Source: Marinomonas vulgaris (GTDB lineage Bacteria; Pseudomonadota; Gammaproteobacteria; Pseudomonadales; Marinomonadaceae). From it: a stretch of 64,000 nt of DNA. Under the pieces are notes generated by a model. That model was not told the DNA's origin. It saw only the letters and a program-made list of their open reading frames with translations, and made no database searches. Within the stretch, counting starts at the first letter, position 1. Every line of letters begins with the position of its first letter. This document shows, one piece after another, positions 8,405 through 17,256 of the stretch. Where the stretch lies: contig NZ_JAGSSV010000015.1 of NCBI RefSeq assembly GCF_018145875.1, forward strand, positions 1 through 64,000, read 5' to 3'. The position numbers and the translations under genes are program-made.

Positions 8405-10561
8405 ATGTCTAGCACCTTTAGTGAAGGATGGTATCAGGTCGCTCAGTTAAAAGTCGCCTTGATCCCGACGACCAAGGTACACAAACAGCTGTATCGTGGC
8501 TTAGTGTGGTATGTGTTACAGGATGCGTGTTCTGGGAAGTTTTTTCGTGTTCCTGAAACCGTATACCGTTTTTTGAGCCGTCTTACGGTGAGTAAATCCA
8601 TTGAACAAGTGTGGCAAGAGTTTATTGAGGCTTACCCTGAAGAGGCTCCAGGCCAAGAAGAAGTGATTCAGGTTTTATCTCAACTCCATCACAGTAACTT
8701 ATTATTTTATCGCTCCGAGTCCGATCATGAAGCGATATTAGACCGTAAAAATAAGCAAACACGCCAAGAACATCTTACCAAGTTGATGGCATTCATGTAT
8801 CTACGGGTGCCAATTTGGAACCCCGACACCATGCTATCTACTTTCGCAAGGCTGTTGTACCCGCTATTCAGTAAGACGGCTTTTATCGTGTGGTTAATTG
8901 TTATCGGACTGGGTGTCGAGACGGTTTTGTCGAACTGGGGAGCTGTCCGCACACAGGGGCAGGGTTTCTTGTCACCGGATAATCTTTTTTTACTTTATGT
9001 GGGCTTGTTTGGTCTTAAGTTTATCCATGAAATAGGTCACGCGATTGCCATTAGGCATTTTGGCGGTCAAGTTAATACCATTGGTCTGATGTTTATCATT
9101 TTGACGCCTCTCCCTTATGTCGACGCAACTCAAACATGGTCTCTGCGCAATCGTTGGCAACGTGCCATTGTTGGTGGCGCAGGCATGTACTTTGAGCTGT
9201 TTATAGCGGCTTTGGCAGCCATGGTTTGGTCACAAACAGCACCAGGTGTGCTCAATAGCCTGGCGTACAACTTGATGATTATTGGTTCGGTGTCGAGTTT
9301 GCTCTTTAATGGCAACCCATTGCTGAAATTTGATGCCTATTACATTTTGTCTGATGCGACAGATTTGCCAAACTTGTACAAGAAAGGCAGCGAACAATGG
9401 TTGTACTATTTAAATCGCTGGCTTTTAGGAACACAAAAAGCTGAGTCTCCGTCTGATAATGCCTATGAAAGATCTTGGTATACGTTTTATGGTGTAGCAA
9501 GCTTATTTTATCGTTTAGCGATTGTGCTGATTATTACCTTGTATGCAGCGGACTTATGGATTGGCCTTGGTGTCGCCATGTTGGTGGTGTCATTTGGTAT
9601 GTGGGTAGTGATTCCGCTGTGGAAGTTATTACGCTTTTTATCCAGTAATGGTCAGTTGCGGAAAAATCGACGTCGAGCCTGGTTTGTTAGTGCAAGTGTG
9701 TTCTTTACCTTGGTGGTGGCTATTTCTTTGATTCCTATCCCTTACAACATCAAGGCGCCTGGCGTGGTACAAGCGACGAATAGTAGCCAGATGTTTACTC
9801 AATCGGGAGGTTACCTGCTGGATGCTAACTTAGTCAGTGGGGGGGCTGTCGCTAAGGGAGATGTGCTGGCACGTTTTAATAATCCAGATTTGAATCATCA
9901 ATACGAGCTGGTGACTCAACAGATGGCAGAAGTTAACTGGCGCTTACGTCAGTCTCTCGATAATGATCAAGCCAGTCAAGTGGCCTTAAGGCGCCAGCAA
10001 TTGGCATTGCAGGAGCAGCGAGATGAGCTTAATAGTCGTCTGGAAAAGTTGGCCGTTGTGGCGCCTTTTGACGGTGTATGGATGCCCGCTCAGCTCAAAA
10101 GTAAATTAGGAACTTTTTTTAACCAGTTAGATGAAGTCGGCACCTTGTATGATTTATCAAGTTTGCGATTTTCTGCCGTAGTGACCCAAGAACAAGCGTC
10201 GAACCTATTTGATTCTCAACTTAGCTCAAACAGTGAATTACGCCTTGCTGGCCAAACTGATACTACACTGAGTATCCAGCAGTTGCAGCTCAATCCATTT
10301 CGTCAAACAGTATTGCCATCGCCAGCATTGGGTTGGGCTGGCGGAGGGCCTATCATGGCGCAACGAGATGAAAATGGTAGCATGGTGGCGCAAGAACCCT
10401 TTTTTGAAATTACCGTACCTTTGTCCCTTGATGAGAGCCCAGAACTTCGTACTTTGGAAGGCATGACAGGTTGGTTATTGATTGACTTACAATGGAAATC
10501 TATTTTTTGGCAAGCTCGACAAACTGTCTTGCAGGTTCTACAACGCCGGTACCAAATTTAA
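8405..10561 (+). CDS. PqqD-like / M50 site-2 protease-like / HlyD fusion membrane protein
   Basis: Three parts are visible in 718 residues. Residues ~20-110 resemble a PqqD/winged-helix peptide-binding domain (YVLQDACSGKFFRVPETVYR). Residues ~145-420 form a multi-span M50 domain with zinc motif HEIGH at 208-212 and the second motif N304-P305...D310 in NGNPLLKFDAYY. After a span at ~428-446 comes a periplasmic HlyD region with lipoyl halves and a coiled coil. Catalytic residues are intact, so it may cleave in the membrane, but related fusions may act only as transport subunits. The ATG at 8405 is preferred over a TTG at 8381. It ends 3 bases before the SecA-like gene, so translation of the two is probably coupled. 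Confidence 0.8.
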   Translation: MSSTFSEGWYQVAQLKVALIPTTKVHKQLYRGLVWYVLQDACSGKFFRVPETVYRFLSRLTVSKSIEQVWQEFIEAYPEEAPGQEEVIQVLSQLHHSNLLFYRSESDHEAILDRKNKQTRQEHLTKLMAFMYLRVPIWNPDTMLSTFARLLYPLFSKTAFIVWLIVIGLGVETVLSNWGAVRTQGQGFLSPDNLFLLYVGLFGLKFIHEIGHAIAIRHFGGQVNTIGLMFIILTPLPYVDATQTWSLRNRWQRAIVGGAGMYFELFIAALAAMVWSQTAPGVLNSLAYNLMIIGSVSSLLFNGNPLLKFDAYYILSDATDLPNLYKKGSEQWLYYLNRWLLGTQKAESPSDNAYERSWYTFYGVASLFYRLAIVLIITLYAADLWIGLGVAMLVVSFGMWVVIPLWKLLRFLSSNGQLRKNRRRAWFVSASVFFTLVVAISLIPIPYNIKAPGVVQATNSSQMFTQSGGYLLDANLVSGGAVAKGDVLARFNNPDLNHQYELVTQQMAEVNWRLRQSLDNDQASQVALRRQQLALQEQRDELNSRLEKLAVVAPFDGVWMPAQLKSKLGTFFNQLDEVGTLYDLSSLRFSAVVTQEQASNLFDSQLSSNSELRLAGQTDTTLSIQQLQLNPFRQTVLPSPALGWAGGGPIMAQRDENGSMVAQEPFFEITVPLSLDESPELRTLEGMTGWLLIDLQWKSIFWQARQTVLQVLQRRYQI

Positions 10562-10564
10562 TTT

Positions 10565-12532
10565 ATGAGTGCATTTTTTGAACCTCGGCTGTCTTTAGAT
10601 TCGCCCTCTGCTCTAGCCTCAAAATGGCATTTGTGGCGCAACAAACGTAATCATTCGGCACGAGTGCAAGGCTATTTAGAGGAAGGAAAACAGATCACTG
10701 GGTTGGTCGATCAATACAGAGCGTTAAGTGAGTCGGATTTTTCTGCTCAACAGCAACGTTTTGAAAGCCTTGCTCGACGTGGCCGACTTGCAACTCAGCG
10801 GGAAGACTTACACAAGGCTTTAGCGTGCATTGTTGTGCTTAGCGAGCGTCATCTTGGTATGGCGCCTTATCCAATACAATTAAGCTGTGCCCTTGCCATG
10901 ATCGATGGTTATCTTGTTCAGCTTGCTCCCGGCGAAGGCAAGACACTGACCATCGGCGTGGTGTCCGTGATCTTTGGCTGGAGCCAAAAACCCTGTCATG
11001 TCATCACCGCCAATGATTATTTGGCAGAACGTGATCGTGAAAAGTTGCAGCCATTGTATGAAGCGACAAATGTTGTCGCCAGCTTTGTTGAGCAAGAACT
11101 GGATCCAGAAGAGAAAGCAAGGCGTTACCAAGCTCATATTGTTTATGCAACCGCGAAGCAGCTGCTTGCTGATTATTTGAATGATGTGATTAAACTCGGC
11201 GGGTTAGCAAGTCGAACACGCATGGCACTCACAAACTGGCAGGCCGGCGGCCATTCGCTGCAAATGCGCGGTTTATATTATGTGATCATTGATGAAGCGG
11301 ATTCCATTCTCATTGATGACGCCACCACGCCCTTGATTATCTCAGCCCAAGAAGAAAATGGTTTGTTGCACGAGGCAGTACTGATAGCAAAAGAGTTTGT
11401 TGATACGCTAGAGGCTGATCGAGACTACAAATTGCAGCAGGACGATTGGGACATTCAATTCACGCCGTTAGGCCAGCAAAAAATCACCGAGGGAACGCAA
11501 AAGTTTCCAATGCTTTGGCATCATAGAGGACGTTTAGAGGATCTTATTTCTCAAGCTATTTTAGCCAGAGACCGTTTCAAATTGGATGAGCATTTTGTCA
11601 TTGTTGATGAAGAGGTGATCTTAGTAGACGAATCAACAGGGCGCATGATGCATGGTCGTTCTTGGAGCTATGGCTTACATCAGGCCGTGGAAGCTCGAGT
11701 AGATGTACCACTAACCCCTCCTAGTAAGACGCTTGAAAAAATGAGTTTTCAGAACTTTTTTCAGTCCTATCACCATTTAACGGGAGCCAGCGGTACTTTA
11801 CAGAATGTTCAGCAAGAGCTTTTTCATACCTACCGTGTTCATACATTGGAGATGCCCACGCGTTTGCCTCTGAAGCTCAAAGTATCGGACTTCCAGTGTC
11901 ATTTATCAAAGGAAGATAAAAACCAAGCATTAATTGCGCTTATTCATCGTATCCAAGAATCAGGGTTGCCGATCTTATTAGGGACGCGCCGAATACGAGA
12001 TACAGAACAGCTTGAGGTGATTCTAGAGCAAGCTGGTTTTGAATTTAATGTGCTAAATGCGAAACGGTTAGCGCAAGAGGCTGACATTGTCGCAACGGCT
12101 GGTGAAATGAGAAAAATTACCTTGTCTACTAACATGGCGGGGCGCGGTACGGATATTCCGGTTGAAAAAGAGGTGCTGGCATTGGGTGGGCTGCAAGTCA
12201 TTATGTACGAGCCGCACGACTCTTCTCGTATTGATTGGCAGTTGTTTGGTCGAGCTGGGCGTCAAGGGAATCCCGGTCACGCATTTCCACTGCTCAGTTT
12301 AGAAGACCCCTTGTTTCAGAATTTGAAGTGGCGTCAGCGGCCTCTATTTTGGTTGGCGCGGCAGCTTTTGAATCATTCGATCGGTAGATCTCTGGTAAAA
12401 AAATTGGTGACATCCGCACAAAGAAACGCACAAGCAAAAGCGTTCAAGCAGCGTAAGTATATTGCCAAAACGGTACGTTCTTCCCAAGAAAGAATGAGTT
12501 TTATACGTAATAAAACACAGCTTAAAAGTTAA
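10565..12532 (+). CDS. SecA-like accessory ATPase, C-terminally truncated
   Basis: Clear SecA paralogue: Walker A APGEGKT at 121-127, DEAD box 243-246 within IIDEADSILIDDATTPLIIS, the peptide-crosslinking region, a VDESTGRMMHGRSWSYGLHQ block, NMAGRGTDI at 523-531 and the arginine-finger motif GRAGRQG at 562-568. SecA normally has 830-900 residues. This one ends at 655, just into the long scaffold helix (SAQRNAQAKAFKQRKYI), with no helical wing domain and no C-terminal zinc/SecB tail. It is therefore not the housekeeping SecA. Its place, 3 bases after the M50/HlyD fusion in the adhesin export cluster, suggests a dedicated motor for that substrate. The family call is firm; the role is inferred. 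Confidence 0.85.
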   Translation: MSAFFEPRLSLDSPSALASKWHLWRNKRNHSARVQGYLEEGKQITGLVDQYRALSESDFSAQQQRFESLARRGRLATQREDLHKALACIVVLSERHLGMAPYPIQLSCALAMIDGYLVQLAPGEGKTLTIGVVSVIFGWSQKPCHVITANDYLAERDREKLQPLYEATNVVASFVEQELDPEEKARRYQAHIVYATAKQLLADYLNDVIKLGGLASRTRMALTNWQAGGHSLQMRGLYYVIIDEADSILIDDATTPLIISAQEENGLLHEAVLIAKEFVDTLEADRDYKLQQDDWDIQFTPLGQQKITEGTQKFPMLWHHRGRLEDLISQAILARDRFKLDEHFVIVDEEVILVDESTGRMMHGRSWSYGLHQAVEARVDVPLTPPSKTLEKMSFQNFFQSYHHLTGASGTLQNVQQELFHTYRVHTLEMPTRLPLKLKVSDFQCHLSKEDKNQALIALIHRIQESGLPILLGTRRIRDTEQLEVILEQAGFEFNVLNAKRLAQEADIVATAGEMRKITLSTNMAGRGTDIPVEKEVLALGGLQVIMYEPHDSSRIDWQLFGRAGRQGNPGHAFPLLSLEDPLFQNLKWRQRPLFWLARQLLNHSIGRSLVKKLVTSAQRNAQAKAFKQRKYIAKTVRSSQERMSFIRNKTQLKS

Positions 12533-12566
12533 CGGCAAGCTGATCACATACCCTTAATAGAGCAAT

Positions 12567-12615
12567 AAAAAAGCCACTTACCTCGTTTGTATGATCGAGT
12601 GTAAGTGGCTTTTTT
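12567..12615. terminator. Intrinsic terminator, probably bidirectional, ending the export cluster
   Basis: Perfect 15-bp stem AAAAAAGCCACTTAC / GTAAGTGGCTTTTTT with a 19-base loop and T-runs on both strands. It lies between the convergent SecA-like gene and the DUF465 gene and can serve both. Confidence 0.9.
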
Positions 12616-12663
12616 GTGTCACAGGTTCAGTTGTGTCACAGGTGTCATCAACTTGCTGGCGTA

Positions 12664-12924
12664 TTAGGCTTTGCTAGCGGCTACTTGTGTCGCTTTGATG
12701 TAACCTAGAATTGTGTCTTTTAGTTGAAGGCGTTGTTTTTTCAATTGCTCTTCTTCTAGTGTGGTAGATGGAATGATTTCTTGTTCCATTTTTTCCACTT
12801 CTTTGGTTAGGTGGTTGTATTCTTCGTAAAGTTTTTTGAAGTGTGCGTCATCCATTTTAAGAGTATGAATGTCGTCTTTAAATTCTGGAAATTCATGTAC
12901 TAAGCTGTGGTCTTCGATTGGCAT
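12664..12924 (-). CDS. YdcH-family DUF465 small protein
   Basis: An 86-residue helical, charged protein. The start MPIEDHSLVHEFPEFKD and the later LKKQRLQLKD block are typical of DUF465/YdcH proteins. These are small coiled-coil proteins common in proteobacteria, with no established biochemical role. It is slightly longer than the usual 70-80 residues because of an extended middle and an ATQVAASKA tail. A strong AGGAGG ribosome binding site precedes the ATG. It appears to stand alone, with the bidirectional terminator at 12567-12615 just downstream. Confidence 0.85.
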   Translation of the reverse strand: MPIEDHSLVHEFPEFKDDIHTLKMDDAHFKKLYEEYNHLTKEVEKMEQEIIPSTTLEEEQLKKQRLQLKDTILGYIKATQVAASKA

Positions 12925-13026
12925 GATGGCCTCCTGTCGTTATGTTATTTGCCACTAGATTAGCCCAGTTGCGTCTTCCATGACTTGATATTCATCAGGG
13001 TTTTGCGTTCTTTCTGGTTGCCCTGC

Positions 13027-16000
13027 TTAAAAGTTTAATTCAATGCGCGGTTTGCTGTTTTTGCTCAAGTCGATTTCTGGGGAGCAAACAAAGACTCGCG
13101 ACGAAGGTATGTCTGCTTTGACCAAGTAATCTTTGAGTTCGTTGGCGCGCAGTAGCGCTAAGGCTTTGCCACGTGCTTGTGTTTCGCTGTCCAGCTCGCT
13201 TGGCGGTGTTTCAAACCCTAGGTCACGGTAGCTGGTGATGCCGCAAGCTTTGAGCTGACTGTCTTTTTTATCCTTCATTAACGCGGCTAATTGCGTTAAA
13301 AAAGGATCTTGCGCTTCGCTTAGTGTATCGGCTTCAGGCTCGAAAATGAGGGGTTCCACGCGGATCTTCAAGAGCTGATCGCCGGCAAATTGCGCGATAC
13401 TAATGACGTTGGCATAAGGAATAAAAGTTTGCATTAGGTAGCTGCTTGATGCGGTGTACAGAGCTTTGCGCACCGGCAAAAACAGAAAATCGCGCCAGCC
13501 GAATTCTGGGTTGTCTATGTCGCCAGAAAACGGAATGTCTAAGTCTATGTTGTTATCGCTGTCTTTTAAAATACCCACCGCAATGTTCAGCGGCACAGCG
13601 CCTGCTTTAATAACAGAACTACTTTCTTTGCGACCGCCAAGCTCAAATTCCCGCAACACTATGTTGGATTTGCCATCGAGAACACCTTCTTTGGCGTTGA
13701 GCGTTAGGTCAAGATCCAACTGCCCAGAATCGATTTGGTAGCCCAATACGCTTGCGATGTAGGAGGAGAAGGGTGGTAACTCAGCTTCACGAACCACAAA
13801 TTCACTGTTTAGAGTGAGCCTGTCTGCCAAAGGCCATAAGGTGACATCGCCGCTCAGGGTAGCGTATTTGTCGTTACGAGCCTTGAAAGCCAAAACCGTT
13901 GCTTGTTGTTTGTCTCTTGTATTGAGGTTGCGTAAAGATAGGGTGTCAATTTCCACGGAGCGCTGCAGCATAGGGGCGATGCTTTTGTCTTGAACTGATA
14001 TTTTGGACTCACCGGTGGTGTCGTACGCATCTAAGATAATGTAGTAGGGTGCTTTGATGGCCGCTGTTTGTTCAGGCGCGTCGGTTTTTTCCGTGCTGAT
14101 GCCGTCAGTGTTGACGTTCGTACTTGTATTGTCTGAAGACGTCGGTGTTTCCTCACTGACAAACACCAAGTTTTCTAATTGTTTCTGTTCGCCGATGAAG
14201 GCTTTGATATCAAAAGAATCCAGGGTGATTTGTTTGATTTTCGCGCCTTCTTGATCGGCGTTCACGTCTGTGACAGAGATTTTTGTAATCTTGCTCAATG
14301 GCGGAAGTGGCGATGGGGTCGTGTCTGAGAGGAATTCTGACACCGTTAAGTTATCGATGTTCAGCTGTGCAAGAGCAAGCTCAAACAGGTCTCCTTGTTG
14401 CGAGAAAGAAACGCCAGAAACGTCTGCGCTGCTCCAAGAAGCGGCGCGCTGCTCGGGAGACAAAAAAGTATCGAGGGCGGCACTGGAGAACGTCACATTG
14501 TCACCATTTATTGCTGGTGCTTGCTCGCCTTGTATATCCACATTGAATGCGTCTGCAGTGAGCAGCGCAGAGTCCAGCAAGATGCGTTGTTCGTCTTGGG
14601 AGGCCCGCAACCCGTCGATACGGGTCTCCAATTGGCTGTTTTGCAGCAACAGAGCATCGCCTTTTTTTTGTAGATCAAGGGTGTTGGTCAGGGCGAAACG
14701 ATCAAAGGTGGCCTTGTTGTTGGCCTGTTGAACGTCAAACCCTGAGCTTTCCAAAGTGGTCGCAAGAGACAGTGTTATGTCTTGCTTGTCGTCCATTGAA
14801 AATGCTACCTGATTCAAACTAAGCTGCAGTGTCTGGTTTTGCAACGCCAAATCGGTCATAGCAAGGGATAAGGTGTTTAGATTGAGTTGTGTTTCAGCCA
14901 GTGTGGCGGTCAGGCCAGTGTTATTTTGTGATATATCGAACGGTGTGGTTAGCGTGGCGTTCTCGAAACGTACCGTCTGATCAGCTTGTGCTAAATCTGC
15001 GTTTATGGCTTTGATATCTAACGAGCCAGATGCCGAGAGAGCATTTTCACCCTGTGTAAAAGTAAAAGGTGTTACCAGCTGAAGCTGATCAAGCTCTACC
15101 TGTTGATTCCCTTGACTAAATAGCGCTTTTTGTAAGTCGGCTGTCAGATCTACGATAGCGTCTATTCCTGTGTCGTTTTGTTTGACATCAAAAGGTGAGC
15201 GAAGAGTGAAGGACTCAAATTGCGCTTTTTGATCCGCTTGAGTGAAAAGCGTGTTCAGCAGTGTAAGGTCGAGGGCGCCAGTTGCGGCAATGCCCAGGTC
15301 ATCTTGCTTGATATTAAAAGGCGCATCGAGTGAGAGTGATTTCAGTTGCGCATTTTGATCCGCTTGCTGAAAAGCAGGATCTTGTATTTGTAGATTTAAA
15401 TGGCCCGTTGCACTGAGTGCTTGATCATCTTGCTGAATCTTGACGGGTGAATTTAGACTTAATTGACTGTATTCCAGTGTCTGATCGTTTTGTGAAAAAG
15501 CCAATTTGTCAGATTGAACGTTAACCGTGCCGGTCATCGACGCTTGCTTGCCACTCTTTTCGGCATTGAACGGCGCATTAAGCTGCAAAGAGTCAAACCC
15601 CAGGCGTTGCTCGTTTTGAAGCAAGGATGTTAGCTCTGATCGCACCGACAGTTTGCCTTCACCCGAGAGATGTTCTTCGTCGCTGTACTGAAAGCTTGGT
15701 GCGACTAAAGACACCGCGGTGGATTTACTGGTAATGCGATTGTCTGCGTTATCACTGGTAAAAAGCTCAAGATCACTGGCGTTTGCACTGATATTAAGAT
15801 TTTGCGTGTCTACCGAGAGGATGTCGTCTGCCTGCTGTAACGCCAGTGTCAGCCCTATTTCTAAATCGAGCTGACCTTTGCTTTGCTGAAAAGGGGCGGG
15901 AATAAAATGACGAAAGTCCTCGATTAACAGGCGAGTCTTGTCCAAACGAATGTCTGCTTTGGTTTGTTCTGGCGTGTAATTAAATTGGCTGTTTAGTGAC

Positions 16001-16671
16001 AAAATAGAAGCATTCACCCCAGTGGCAAGGGCGATTTTACCTTTCCAGTTAAGCCCTTTCCCCGACACATTATTTAACTTCAAGGAAGATAAGGTGAAGG
16101 TGTCTTCCATCGAGTCTGTGGTCAAATCAGGTTGTCGAGCGAGATTTACCTGGCTGTCGGTAAACGAAAATGAGGGCAAGATAATCGACCAAGGTGTACT
16201 TTGGTTCTGATCACTGGCGTCGACCGTTTCGTCACTTGCATTGCTATCTGGTGTGTCTGAACCACTGTCGGTATCCGAGTTGTCTGTGCGGTACTGGGTT
16301 GTATTAATGCCCGCGACAATCCAGTCATTTTCTTTTTGTTTAAGGTCTAACGTTAAACCGGTAATTTGTGCTTCAGAGATGCGTACCGTTTTGGTGAACA
16401 AAGGCCACATTTCGACCTTAAACAAAGCGCGTTCTAGGGTAAAGGTGTCTTGTGTTTCGTCGCTGATCACGACGTTTTTTAGATCGATTCTAGGCGGGAA
16501 AAAATCCACCGATAATGAGCTAATCGACAACGCCAGGTTTTGTTCTTTGAAATACGAGGTTAATACATGCTCAGCAACATAGGGCGTCACGAACCAGGTG
16601 ACTGTGATTAAACCGGTTAGAGCGGAAAATGGGTAAAACACAAAGTGGCGGATGTGTCGGCGGGTAATCAT
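13027..16671 (-). CDS. Very long AsmA-like DUF748 protein with 42-residue repeats
   Basis: 1,214 residues: one N-terminal membrane anchor (about 10-30), then an AsmA-like DUF748 region (SISSLSVDFFPPRIDLKNV) that should lie in the periplasm. A middle section of about six 42-residue units (about residues 325-577) has PF-x-I-x-Q-x-D-x-x-L starts and A-D-Q-x-x-x-F ends. The C-terminal ~400 residues hold the conserved core, GGRKESSSVIKAGAVPLNIA and a DIDLDIPFSGDIDNPEFGW block. A disordered Asp/Ser/Thr-rich linker lies near residue 125. AsmA-clan proteins form beta-groove bridges linked to lipid transfer and envelope integrity. That role is inferred from the clan; the substrate is unknown. It is longer than typical DUF748 proteins. 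Confidence 0.75.
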   Translation of the reverse strand: MITRRHIRHFVFYPFSALTGLITVTWFVTPYVAEHVLTSYFKEQNLALSISSLSVDFFPPRIDLKNVVISDETQDTFTLERALFKVEMWPLFTKTVRISEAQITGLTLDLKQKENDWIVAGINTTQYRTDNSDTDSGSDTPDSNASDETVDASDQNQSTPWSIILPSFSFTDSQVNLARQPDLTTDSMEDTFTLSSLKLNNVSGKGLNWKGKIALATGVNASILSLNSQFNYTPEQTKADIRLDKTRLLIEDFRHFIPAPFQQSKGQLDLEIGLTLALQQADDILSVDTQNLNISANASDLELFTSDNADNRITSKSTAVSLVAPSFQYSDEEHLSGEGKLSVRSELTSLLQNEQRLGFDSLQLNAPFNAEKSGKQASMTGTVNVQSDKLAFSQNDQTLEYSQLSLNSPVKIQQDDQALSATGHLNLQIQDPAFQQADQNAQLKSLSLDAPFNIKQDDLGIAATGALDLTLLNTLFTQADQKAQFESFTLRSPFDVKQNDTGIDAIVDLTADLQKALFSQGNQQVELDQLQLVTPFTFTQGENALSASGSLDIKAINADLAQADQTVRFENATLTTPFDISQNNTGLTATLAETQLNLNTLSLAMTDLALQNQTLQLSLNQVAFSMDDKQDITLSLATTLESSGFDVQQANNKATFDRFALTNTLDLQKKGDALLLQNSQLETRIDGLRASQDEQRILLDSALLTADAFNVDIQGEQAPAINGDNVTFSSAALDTFLSPEQRAASWSSADVSGVSFSQQGDLFELALAQLNIDNLTVSEFLSDTTPSPLPPLSKITKISVTDVNADQEGAKIKQITLDSFDIKAFIGEQKQLENLVFVSEETPTSSDNTSTNVNTDGISTEKTDAPEQTAAIKAPYYIILDAYDTTGESKISVQDKSIAPMLQRSVEIDTLSLRNLNTRDKQQATVLAFKARNDKYATLSGDVTLWPLADRLTLNSEFVVREAELPPFSSYIASVLGYQIDSGQLDLDLTLNAKEGVLDGKSNIVLREFELGGRKESSSVIKAGAVPLNIAVGILKDSDNNIDLDIPFSGDIDNPEFGWRDFLFLPVRKALYTASSSYLMQTFIPYANVISIAQFAGDQLLKIRVEPLIFEPEADTLSEAQDPFLTQLAALMKDKKDSQLKACGITSYRDLGFETPPSELDSETQARGKALALLRANELKDYLVKADIPSSRVFVCSPEIDLSKNSKPRIELNF

Positions 16672-16707
16672 AAAGAGCCTTTTAAGTAGTGGGCTTATGA
16701 ATAAAGG

Positions 16708-17148
16708 TTAACGTTTTTGCTCTTCTTTTACTGTTTTTTCTAAGGAATTTACCAAATCTTGTGTTTCTGATGACTCTAGGTTTTCAGTGCGTAAAGGCAT
16801 GCGCATTAAATAGGTGCTCACGCACAAGCCAATGGTGATCAATCCAACAGTGGCCCAAAAACGATGAACTAAAAAAATCGAGATGCCCATACCCGCCCAC
16901 ATAAAAATAATGGCGCGGTTACGTGACTTTTTTGGGATGCCGTCGGATGATTGCCAGTCTAAGATTATAGGGCCGAAAAATTTATGGCCAAGTAACCAAG
17001 CGTGGAAGCGTTCTGAGGATTTTGAGAAACACCAAGCAGCCAACAACACCAAGGGCGTGGTTGGCAGTAAAGGAAGAAAGATGCCAATGATACCGGTGAT
17101 AAGAGAAAACCACCCTAAAATCAAATATAAAATCCGCTTCCCTTGCAT
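16708..17148 (-). CDS. YbaN-family DUF454 inner membrane protein
   Basis: A 146-residue protein with an N-terminal hydrophobic hairpin (LILGWFSLITGIIGIFLPLLPTTPL is the family signature stretch) and the conserved motif CFSKSSERFHAWLLGHKFFGP. Two more spans lie near residues 80-115, and the tail is charged. DUF454/YbaN proteins are widespread small inner membrane proteins of unknown function. It lies 36 bases downstream of the DUF748 gene in chromosome order and on the same strand, but is transcribed ahead of it, so the two may share a message (inference). Confidence 0.85.
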   Translation of the reverse strand: MQGKRILYLILGWFSLITGIIGIFLPLLPTTPLVLLAAWCFSKSSERFHAWLLGHKFFGPIILDWQSSDGIPKKSRNRAIIFMWAGMGISIFLVHRFWATVGLITIGLCVSTYLMRMPLRTENLESSETQDLVNSLEKTVKEEQKR

Positions 17149-17177
17149 AAGGTGCCTTCTGTTTAGATAAGGAAGAG

Positions 17178-17202
17178 GCGAGCGTTTAGTTGAGTCGCTC
17201 GC
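17178..17202 (-). terminator. Possible weak terminator after rnt
   Basis: The 7-bp GC-rich arms GCGAGCG/CGCTCGC have an 11-base loop and lie in the gap between rnt and ybaN. No clean T-run follows on the minus strand, so termination would be weak. Confidence 0.35.
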
Positions 17203-17256
17203 TTTGTAAAACCGCTTTTCGAGAATGTTTACCCTATCACGGCAAAGAGTAAAGTA

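Noticed and set aside
14270-14731. 153-codon plus-strand frame inside the DUF748 gene
   Set aside because: It lies fully antisense to a long, clearly coding frame and has no recognisable domain or ribosome binding site.
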